NCBI GenBank assembly: GCA_030523325.1 | Contig: JAUNIS010000012.1 | Coordinates: 1 to 61,990, forward strand | Direction: 5' to 3' | Source of the DNA: Phascolarctobacterium sp. | GTDB taxonomy: Bacteria > Bacillota > Negativicutes > Acidaminococcales > Acidaminococcaceae | DNA: 61,990 nt | The notes under the pieces: model-generated | The model's input: the letters and a program-made list of their open reading frames with translations, nothing else | The model's database searches: none | Told to the model about the DNA's origin: nothing | Part shown: positions 55,021 through 61,990 of the stretch, piece by piece | How positions within the stretch are numbered: the stretch's first letter is position 1 | How the letters are laid out: every line of letters begins with the position of its first letter | Program-made: the position numbers and the translations under genes

Positions 55021-56202
55021 ATGAACTTACCATTAGCCATAAATCCTTACACGCCTGGTGCGGGTATGCTTCCTAAATATCTTGCTGGTCGTGAGCAGCT
55101 TATGCAAGATGCCCTGGAGGTGTTAGGTTACATTGTCAACGGTTATGCTACCCGCAGCATTGTTTATTATGGCCTACGTGGAGTCGGGAAAACAGTGCTT
55201 CTTTCCAGCATTGAAAAAGCCGCTTCTGACAACAATGTATTTTACGAGCATATCGAAGCTTTGGAGAACTCATCCTTTAGTGCAACTATTTCCCTCTATA
55301 TCCTCAAGCTGCTTGCTAAAATGAGTTTTACCGAAGCAGCCAAGCTCTATATCGAAAAAGCCAAAAGTGTAGCCGCTGCCTTTCAGGTTTGCTACAATCA
55401 AGACGGGGAGGCTAGCATCGGCATCAACAAGGATGCCCTCAAGATGCGTGGCATTGCCGATACAGGCAATTTGCAAAACGATCTCACCGAACTCTTTGTT
55501 CATCTTGGTCAGGTCGGCGAAAAGATAAACTCCGGCGCCGTGCTCTTTATTGACGAAATTCAATATCTCAAGCCTTTGGAGTTCGAGGCTCTCATGGCTG
55601 CCCTGCACCGCTGCAACCAACTGGCTCTGCCCGTTGTAGTCATTGCCGCTGGTCTTCCCAACATCGCAAAAATTGCCGGCGATATTAAATCCTACGCGGA
55701 ACGCCTCTTTCAGTTTGTACGAGTAGACAAATTGCAGCCCAAGGATGCTGCCTTGGCTCTTAGCAAACCAGCCGAACGTTTCCAAGTAAGCTATGACGAC
55801 GAAGCTCTAAGCTTTATCTTAGAGGAAACAGACTGCTACCCCTACTTCATTCAGGAATTCGGTCAAAAAATATGGCGTTTTAAAAAGAATGGTATCATTG
55901 ACCTAGCTGCAGCACATACCGCTCTGCCAAGCTACATCGACAGTCTTGACGATAGTTTCTACAAGGTGCGCCACGATCGTGCTAGCGACAAGGACCTGGA
56001 ATTTATGCAGGCTATGATTGCTTGCCCTCACCTTCCCTGTTCCATTAAAGATGTTGCTAAGCACATGCACTGCAGCACCACGCAAGCGTCCCCAGTCAGA
56101 GCCAAACTCATTCACAAAGGACTCATCTACGCCACCAGTCGAGGAGAAATCGATTTCACCGTTCCCAAGTTTGACCAATATCTCAAAAGACTCTACCGCT
56201 AA
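55021..56202 (+). CDS. archaeal-type P-loop ATPase with C-terminal winged helix (ATPase 3)
   Basis: 393 residues. Walker A GLRGVGKT at 51-58, Walker B VLFIDEIQYL near 173-182, sensor-like VVIAAGLPNIAKI, and a C-terminal winged-helix region (about 310-393, with SIKDVAKHMHCSTTQASPVRAKLIHKGLIY). The same ORC-like family as ATPase 1. The ATG at 55021 (GGAGG eight bases upstream) is chosen over one 69 bases earlier that has no RBS. Codon use is more GC-rich than in the AbiE genes just upstream, so the two have different histories. Confidence 0.87.
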   Translation: MNLPLAINPYTPGAGMLPKYLAGREQLMQDALEVLGYIVNGYATRSIVYYGLRGVGKTVLLSSIEKAASDNNVFYEHIEALENSSFSATISLYILKLLAKMSFTEAAKLYIEKAKSVAAAFQVCYNQDGEASIGINKDALKMRGIADTGNLQNDLTELFVHLGQVGEKINSGAVLFIDEIQYLKPLEFEALMAALHRCNQLALPVVVIAAGLPNIAKIAGDIKSYAERLFQFVRVDKLQPKDAALALSKPAERFQVSYDDEALSFILEETDCYPYFIQEFGQKIWRFKKNGIIDLAAAHTALPSYIDSLDDSFYKVRHDRASDKDLEFMQAMIACPHLPCSIKDVAKHMHCSTTQASPVRAKLIHKGLIYATSRGEIDFTVPKFDQYLKRLYR

Positions 56203-56247
56203 TTCCACACTTACTAATAAAGGAGTTTTTAAGAAGTACCCCTAAAC

Positions 56248-56287
56248 AAAAATCCGCTGGGCCATGATGGTTCAACGGATTTTTTAG
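56248..56287 (+). terminator. terminator of ATPase gene 3
   Basis: AAAATCCG / CGGATTTTTT around a 20-base loop with internal pairing. In the rest of the 56203-56575 gap I see only a degenerate copy (near 56368) of the GGATGGCTTAGCGCCATCC stem found at 46886, and no clear promoter. Confidence 0.75.
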
Positions 56288-56575
56288 TAGTAATTTAAGT
56301 ACACAAACTCATAAATGTCATCGTCAAATCTAACGCATATTCACTAAAACACTATTAGAGATGAAGGATAGCTTAGCGCCACCCGTTCATCCCAGGTAAA
56401 TTTAATCCAAATTTAATTCACTTTTCTATTTTAATCTTTATAGCCTTGATTGAATTATTAATTTAAAATTAATGCAAAAACTAGATGGATATGTTATAAA
56501 TAGAGTGTATGATTGGCTTTTTTTAAATTTTGTACTACTAAACACAAATCTTGTATAGAGAGTGAGTTGCTGTAA

Positions 56576-59500
56576 ATGAAAAATTTATTCGCAAAAAAAT
56601 TACATGGAGCAGTGCTTTTAAGCCTACTTGCTTCGAGCCTTGCCTGGACTAATAACATTAATGCTGCGTATCCCTATCTTGAATTTCCCACCAACGCAGA
56701 GTACGAGGAACTTTTTAGTTATAATGGACATGACTTCGTTAAATTACGTTACGTAGCTGTGGGTAATCTTAGTATTTACGATTTGGACAGAGTTAAGGAC
56801 ATAGTCAAGGATTATGATCCTAGTACAGCTAGCGTGGCTGATTATGAAAGGGCTCAGCAAAATATTGACTTCGAAAAGATGCCTGTATCTCTCAATGACG
56901 AGGCAAGAAAGGGCATTAAAAATGGACTTGCTTATTGGGCTAATTTACTTGGCACTCCCAAAGCAGGCATACCTGTAATCGAGATTTTTGGTGGTGAATC
57001 CAACAATGATAATGGTACTGCTTTTAGTGAAAAGGTTGATGTAGGCGACTACAGTAGTACCATGCTGTCCTGCTATTTTAACCTTGACAATTATAGTGTG
57101 GAATCGGCTGCTTTAATCAAACTACAACAAGCTAGCAACAAATTACCCTGGGAAGCAGATACATTACGCATTTTACCTATTGCAGACCCCAACAAAAGAA
57201 TCGAAAATACTATTGTACACGAAATGTTCCATGCTCTGGGTGTAGCAAGTAATGTGAGAAAAAGTATCACCTCTTTTATCGTGCCCGAAACAAATAAGAC
57301 TGCTTATCAGGATAATGGCAATAGTTATGTTGCAAGCGCTTATGATAGCTGCCTTTATGATTACAAGGGCACAGCTATGAAGGATGTCATTGCTAGTGGC
57401 ACGGGGAAAATTTTTACAGTTCCTGCTACGGATCTTGAAAAATATCGCAGCGATACAGCTAATTTTTATTTGCTTTATGATCAAAATTATCGTAATATAA
57501 ATGGTTTTTATTTTACTGGTCCTGCAACAAGCAGCGTGCTCACGGTTAACGGACAGCAAGCTTTAATTGCTTGGCCGGATGGAATTGATATTGTCCCCGC
57601 GGTAAGTGGCATTCCCATTAATGGTATTGAAAAGAGCTTTGGTTTTGTAGCTGAAAACAGTCACTTCGAACTGCAAAACAGTCTCCAGAGCCACCAATTG
57701 TATCGTAATTGGAACGTACCCATGGAGGCGGAATTGGCTGCTCTCGAGGATATGGGCTACAAATTGGACCGTAGATTACTCTTTGGTAGTTCCGTTTATA
57801 ATAGCGGCACAGCAGATAATTATTTCACTTATACTAATACTAATCCCTATTATGAACGCAATGATGCGGGTACGGCTTATCTTACTGGTACTCCTAGTAC
57901 CCAACCTGTCGGCATAGGCTTCCATGTATATGGCAGTTATGTAGATGTTACGCAATCTGCTGACCTCTTGGCTGATGGCAGTTATAGTATGGGCATCCGT
58001 GTGGACGGCGTTAATAATAAAATTACCGTCGCCGAGGGTACAAAGGTTACTGCCAACGGTCAAGGTGGTATGGGTGTAGAGATTGCCTATGGCAAAAATC
58101 ATGAGGTCAATATTCTAGGCACTGTTGAAGCAACAGGGGACGAGGGGCGTGCTCTTTCCTTTGATTTTGGTAACAATGCTATTGGCAATAAATATTCCTA
58201 TCGCGGTTCCTATATGACAGTCAAAGAAACTAACGAATACGAAACGGAAAGCAATCTCCTTGATGCCTTAAAGGGGCCTTTGGCAAAAAATGTGAATATT
58301 AGCGGGAAGGTTATCGGTAATAATGCAAGCAAGGATAACGCAGCCATTTATATTAGCCAGAATGCTCTCGTAGAAAATATTAATTTTTTACCTGGAGCTT
58401 ATGTAACAGGGGATATTGTTTGTAACTGGTCGCCGATTTTTAACTGGCAGACAGTCTTTCCCAAGGAGAATGTAAGTGAGGTGCCTGGTGGTGCCATTCT
58501 TCTGCCTACGGGGAATGAAGGCGATATTAATTTGAATTTTGGTGCGGATGGTTCACAAGCCGCTTTAAATAATTTTGCCATGGCCTATGATGGAAAGATA
58601 ACCGGCAAGGACAGTCTTAGATTGAATGTTGTCGGTGGAGAATTAAATTATACTGGTGCGGCTGAGCTTGTCAGCGCCAATGTAAAGAGTGGCGCAACCT
58701 TATCTGGCACAGGAATTTATGCTTTAAACAAGGATGCAGTCTACGCAACTACAAGCACTAGTGAAGACGACATCGGAGATATAGTGAAGGTCGATACTAA
58801 GCATCCGATGACTAATGCAGGGCTCTTCATTAACGAGGGCACCGTTAGCCCGGGGACGAATAATGCATTGGGTAATATTGCGATTACGGGCGATTATTTG
58901 CAAAAGGCAGGTGGTGTGCTCGCTATTGATTTCGATAATACTGCTGCAAGCGATCAATTAATCGTGCAACAGGATGCTAAGGCTAAGGGAGGCAGTGCAC
59001 AATTCGACGGTGCCATCATGTTAAAGCCAAATGCCGGTTACTACAATGCTGAACCCATTACCGTTACTGCTGTCAAGGCAAATTCTTACACAGAAGGCAA
59101 TGCTTTTACAGCTAGTCTTGATTTAAGTAATTGCCCAACTCTCGAGCAAAATATTTTTACAGATAATTTAGACGGAACATTTACCTTGTCCTTGCAACAT
59201 AAAGCCAATGCCTACCAACAGTTCGCTCAGTGCAGTCTGGAGCAAGGTGTAGCAGCCGCACTCGATGCTAATGCAAATACTGCAACTGGAGAATGGCAAA
59301 ATATTTTTGCCGCTCTAGATTTTAGTTCTCCCCAAAAAAATAGTTATGCATTGCACCAGCTGAGCGGTGAAAATTATAGTATGACCGGTTTACATGTGCT
59401 CAACATTCATCATCTGCTCAATGGCTTGATACTTAGTGAAGAGACTGCTAAGCCTGAAACCTATACACAAGAAAATAAGACTATGGGTTCCTACAAGGAT

Positions 59501-60343
59501 GGCGTAGTAAGTAAGGATGGCGTCATCCATAGAACGAGCATCACCCCCTTTGCTCAATATAATAATATGCAAAGCTATAGCGGGCACATTACAGGTTTAC
59601 TAGGCGTTGCAGAAAAAATCGGTCCGGATGGTCTGACGATTGGTTACCATGCAGCTTACGCACGCGAAACCGCGAGTGGAAAAACCAACGGCAAGCTTAA
59701 GAGCAATGGTATTTACTTGGGCGCCCAAATGAAATATGCACCAAGTAAGTGGGGTAAAGCAAGTACATACGGACTCGCAAGGCTTGGCGCCGAAGATATG
59801 GACATGCATCGCACGGTAGCTGTTGCTGATGGTTATCGAAACGAAAGTGATTTCACTAGTTGGAGCGGCAGCATCGGTGCAGGCGCGGCTTATACAACTG
59901 GCAAAGGCAAGCTTGAAGTAAAACCATTTGTCGGTATGGACTATACGTTTAGCCATCAACCGAGCATTGACGAAAAAGGCAGTGTGACTGCTCTCCATGT
60001 TGATGGGGAAACTTATAACAGCCTCCGAACTCAATTTGGTATAAAATTAAGTACTATGCAAAAAAAATTAGATAAGGACAGTAATTACAGTGCATATCTT
60101 GCAGCTACCTGGAACCATGAGCTCTTAAATAAAGCAGGCACTTTTACGGCAGGCTTTAGTGAGTTAGGCGGACGGTGGAGCAAGGACATCAAAAATCACG
60201 GTCGTGACAGCTTGAACCTTGCCGCTGGCTTTACCTTCCACACGAAAAATAAATTTGACCTGACAGTGATGGCTGGCACGGATATGTATCGCAAGGACGG
60301 GCATAGTGTTTATGGCAAGGTCGGAGCGGAGTGGAAGCTCTAA
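56576..60343 (+). CDS. autotransporter with N-terminal zinc-metalloprotease domain
   Basis: 1255 residues, type V secretion. Signal peptide 1-30 (ending NINA). N-terminal passenger (about 35-420) with the zinc site HEMFH at 215-219 inside IVHEMFHALGVAS, a zincin HExxHxxG pattern. Residues about 420-880 are Gly/Asn/Thr-rich and repetitive, fitting a beta-helix stalk (GVNNKITVAEGTKVTANGQGGMGVEIAY and similar). A linker leads to a C-terminal 12-stranded barrel domain (about 985-1255, from ITPFAQYNNMQSYSG) that ends YGKVGAEWKL. RBS is weak (GAGAGTGAG). It proves an outer membrane. The target of the protease is unknown; release or display at the cell surface is expected. Confidence 0.9.
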   Translation: MKNLFAKKLHGAVLLSLLASSLAWTNNINAAYPYLEFPTNAEYEELFSYNGHDFVKLRYVAVGNLSIYDLDRVKDIVKDYDPSTASVADYERAQQNIDFEKMPVSLNDEARKGIKNGLAYWANLLGTPKAGIPVIEIFGGESNNDNGTAFSEKVDVGDYSSTMLSCYFNLDNYSVESAALIKLQQASNKLPWEADTLRILPIADPNKRIENTIVHEMFHALGVASNVRKSITSFIVPETNKTAYQDNGNSYVASAYDSCLYDYKGTAMKDVIASGTGKIFTVPATDLEKYRSDTANFYLLYDQNYRNINGFYFTGPATSSVLTVNGQQALIAWPDGIDIVPAVSGIPINGIEKSFGFVAENSHFELQNSLQSHQLYRNWNVPMEAELAALEDMGYKLDRRLLFGSSVYNSGTADNYFTYTNTNPYYERNDAGTAYLTGTPSTQPVGIGFHVYGSYVDVTQSADLLADGSYSMGIRVDGVNNKITVAEGTKVTANGQGGMGVEIAYGKNHEVNILGTVEATGDEGRALSFDFGNNAIGNKYSYRGSYMTVKETNEYETESNLLDALKGPLAKNVNISGKVIGNNASKDNAAIYISQNALVENINFLPGAYVTGDIVCNWSPIFNWQTVFPKENVSEVPGGAILLPTGNEGDINLNFGADGSQAALNNFAMAYDGKITGKDSLRLNVVGGELNYTGAAELVSANVKSGATLSGTGIYALNKDAVYATTSTSEDDIGDIVKVDTKHPMTNAGLFINEGTVSPGTNNALGNIAITGDYLQKAGGVLAIDFDNTAASDQLIVQQDAKAKGGSAQFDGAIMLKPNAGYYNAEPITVTAVKANSYTEGNAFTASLDLSNCPTLEQNIFTDNLDGTFTLSLQHKANAYQQFAQCSLEQGVAAALDANANTATGEWQNIFAALDFSSPQKNSYALHQLSGENYSMTGLHVLNIHHLLNGLILSEETAKPETYTQENKTMGSYKDGVVSKDGVIHRTSITPFAQYNNMQSYSGHITGLLGVAEKIGPDGLTIGYHAAYARETASGKTNGKLKSNGIYLGAQMKYAPSKWGKASTYGLARLGAEDMDMHRTVAVADGYRNESDFTSWSGSIGAGAAYTTGKGKLEVKPFVGMDYTFSHQPSIDEKGSVTALHVDGETYNSLRTQFGIKLSTMQKKLDKDSNYSAYLAATWNHELLNKAGTFTAGFSELGGRWSKDIKNHGRDSLNLAAGFTFHTKNKFDLTVMAGTDMYRKDGHSVYGKVGAEWKL

Positions 60344-60547
60344 GGCGAATTATCGTAGATGTTTTTACTTTTAGCAGGAGAAGAATAAATTTTGCGAGGG
60401 CAAGTTCATAAACTACAGTAATTGTTTATAGTATAAATAATTCTAGCATTCTGTTGGATATTCTGAGTATTGAAACAACGGTTTTGGAACGAGATGGTCC
60501 GAAATACGACTCTTTGACAATTTCATCCCAACAAAAAAACTTGTAAA

Positions 60548-60682
60548 CTTTTTTCTATTGCCACAAAAATGACAAAAAGTCAAAGTATAATGATAACAGA
60601 TGCAAGATAGACGAAACGGTCCTAAGCGCTGGCACCGTGCTTTCCGTCGAAGAAGCAATTCAATTAATTCAACAAATTCTCT
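60548..60682 (+). pseudogene. internally deleted copy of the thioredoxin-like gene
   Basis: The promoter block (TTGCCACAAAAATGAC ... TATAAT) matches 50527-50577, then the sequence jumps to ATAGACGAAAC, equivalent to 50755, and continues through the ...VEEAIQLIQQIL end. RBS, start codon and the first 55 or so codons are lost, so no protein is made. Downstream similarity continues through the terminator to about 60807. Confidence 0.85.
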
Positions 60683-60720
60683 AAATACTTTTTCATACAC
60701 ACTTCTTTCCTTTCCTAAGC

Positions 60721-60754
60721 AGAAAGCCCTGACAATTATTCGTCAGGGCTTTCT
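60721..60754 (+). terminator. terminator in the duplicated segment
   Basis: AGAAAGCCCTGAC / GTCAGGGCTTTCT with an 8-base loop, then GCTTTTTAAT. Counterpart of the terminator at 50869. Confidence 0.85.
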
Positions 60755-60808
60755 GCTTTTTAATTTGGCTAATTATAAAACTCAAAAGTTATACTTGAAA
60801 TTATTTAT

Positions 60809-61642
60809 TTACTGCAAATATCTCTTGTTTAAAATTTCGTCATAAGCCCCAGTATCCATCCACTGTAAAAGCTCGTGCCCCCTCATGACTACCCAAGGAT
60901 GGTTGTCACCCATAATGCTCACGGTCTTGACGATTTTATCCATGGAATCGTAATCGTAGCCTTCGAACTCGCGCGCTTGCTCCACAAAAGAATCAAGCTG
61001 AGCCTTGCCGTACAACCCCCTAGGAAGACCGGCAATCTTAAGCATTGCCGAATATCCTGCAGTTGCATCCTGGCAGCAAAGCAACCCAGCTCTATCAGCA
61101 GTGAATTCACTCATCCTTTGCCAATGCAAAAGTGCTAATTCAAGTGCAGTAGAGACAATTCCGCCTATTCCGAAGGTAGCATTGCCCACAACCTGACCAA
61201 GTACGGGCAAAGCCGTCGCCATTAAATGATACAAGGTATGCTCACTCTTAATATGACCCAGCTCGTGACCGATGACAAAGAGCAATTCCTTACGGGTGAG
61301 CAAGTCAATGCAACCAGAATACAGTGCAAGCAGCGGTCGCTCAACTCCGATCGTACAAGCATTAATATCGTAACCCCACTGAATATATAAATCCGGTTTC
61401 TTATCCATATCAAGAATTGTGCAAGCCTCTTCAAAAACATCGTAAATAGTCGGGCTTAAATCTCTTTTCGCCTTCAAGTAGCTACCAGTATATTTGATAC
61501 GGTAAACTCTTTCAATACCATGCTTCATCAAAAGTCTTGTTAATGATTCTAGCCCAGGAGTTCCGTTGAGGGCTTCCAGTGCTCTGGCATCTAAGGGATG
61601 CTCGTAAGATTTTGGATTCAGATTTTTCAAAATTACTGCCAT
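60809..61642 (-). CDS. M48-family metallopeptidase
   Basis: About 277 residues from ATG 61642, nine bases after AAAAGGAGG. The zinc motif is HELGHIKSEH, with downstream glutamate in a SEFTADRAGLLC block typical of M48/HtpX-like proteases. There are hydrophobic stretches near 140-165 (LMATALPVLGQVVGNATFGIGGIV), so it may be membrane associated; no clear signal peptide. Likely a housekeeping or stress protease of the envelope. The truncated copy of the duplicated segment ends at its 3' side. Confidence 0.92.
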   Translation of the reverse strand: MAVILKNLNPKSYEHPLDARALEALNGTPGLESLTRLLMKHGIERVYRIKYTGSYLKAKRDLSPTIYDVFEEACTILDMDKKPDLYIQWGYDINACTIGVERPLLALYSGCIDLLTRKELLFVIGHELGHIKSEHTLYHLMATALPVLGQVVGNATFGIGGIVSTALELALLHWQRMSEFTADRAGLLCCQDATAGYSAMLKIAGLPRGLYGKAQLDSFVEQAREFEGYDYDSMDKIVKTVSIMGDNHPWVVMRGHELLQWMDTGAYDEILNKRYLQ

Positions 61643-61825
61643 AGTTAGTAGCCTCCTTTTAGCTCGCACTTTCTTTAATACATTTTATATTCTTGACCAT
61701 CGTTTAATTTTCCTGCCATATATTTGTGAAATAAGAGTGAAGGAAGAACGCTCACTCTCCGTCTAGATTTACAACTGGTTTCCTAAATGAAATACTATGG
61801 AAGTTTACAATCCATAAAAAAACAA

Positions 61826-61854
61826 TTGACCTTACAACAGAAAAAAGTTAAAAT
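61826..61854 (+). promoter_or_regulatory. promoter of the right-edge gene
   Basis: TTGACC (61826-61831), 17 bases, TAAAAT (61849-61854). Confidence 0.65.
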
Positions 61855-61884
61855 TGATGTGAGTTAAACAAAGAGGTGATACAT

Positions 61885-61990
61885 ATGATTTATCCATATA
61901 TGACTCTAAATGACGGAACAGAGTATACTCACACTGAAATGCAAGAAGATGGTACTGTCATTGTATATGTAGAAACACCCGATGAAAAAG
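61885..61990 (+). CDS. hypothetical protein, 5' part only
   Basis: ATG 61885 follows AGAGGTG. The 35 codons visible (MIYPYMTLNDGTEYTHTEMQ ...) are open to the window edge. This resembles small conserved hypothetical proteins of anaerobes, but no function is known and the rest is outside. Confidence 0.65.
   Translation, partial: MIYPYMTLNDGTEYTHTEMQEDGTVIVYVETPDEK

Noticed and set aside
60600..60845. 81-residue plus-strand frame beginning MQDRRNGPKR
   Set aside because: It is the wrong frame across the deletion junction of the thioredoxin-like pseudogene.

Overview
The window reads as chromosome of a moderately AT-rich diderm Firmicute, most likely of the Negativicutes (an Acidaminococcaceae/Veillonellaceae-type organism). 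The core genes are Firmicute-like: hrcA-grpE-dnaK-dnaJ behind a CIRCE element, lepA next to hemW and rpsT, and a B. subtilis-type pyridoxine kinase. A 1255-residue autotransporter with a C-terminal beta-barrel near the right end requires an outer membrane. The genus call is inference. No rRNA, tRNA or CRISPR array was seen.

Left part (1-42.5 kb), mostly housekeeping: carB; a UgpBAEC-type ABC importer with a TIM-barrel isomerase-like enzyme; a flavodiiron protein; a solitary long RsmH; two WYL regulators; pdxK; a seven-gene phosphate operon pstSCAB-phoU-phoB-phoR; the heat-shock operon; hemW, lepA and rpsT; and three envelope genes (NlpC/P60, CapA-like, L,D-transpeptidase). An ATPase gene follows, then glnS and a redox/efflux cluster: CMD-cupin protein, SUMF1-flavodoxin fusion lipoprotein, MATE pump and LysR regulator, divergent from a lipid-anchored flavodoxin and a NapH-like Fe-S membrane protein. 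TTTAC-type repeats with an 11-nt step precede both pstS and the UgpB-like gene, suggesting that PhoB controls both operons.

Right part (42.5-62 kb), accessory: uncharacterised small, acidic or membrane proteins, an exported protein whose promoter region carries a G8 tract, two complete AbiE-type toxin-antitoxin loci on opposite strands, a Fic protein, a DUF4230 protein, transposon debris (an IS66 C-terminal fragment and IS21-like end repeats), two more archaeal-type ATPases, the metalloprotease autotransporter, an M48 peptidase and a partial gene at the edge. A thioredoxin-like locus at 50.5-50.9 kb recurs as an internally deleted copy at 60.5-60.8 kb.

Most distinctive observations: (1) each of the three archaeal-type ATPase genes has its own array of short AT-rich TATAA-containing units at its promoter, two of them in an exact 10-nt step, which suggests self-regulation; (2) a tandem, structured, RNA-like repeat lies between hemW and lepA, one copy carrying an extra perfect hairpin; (3) an apparent extracytoplasmic flavodoxin module includes an unusual SUMF1-flavodoxin fusion.
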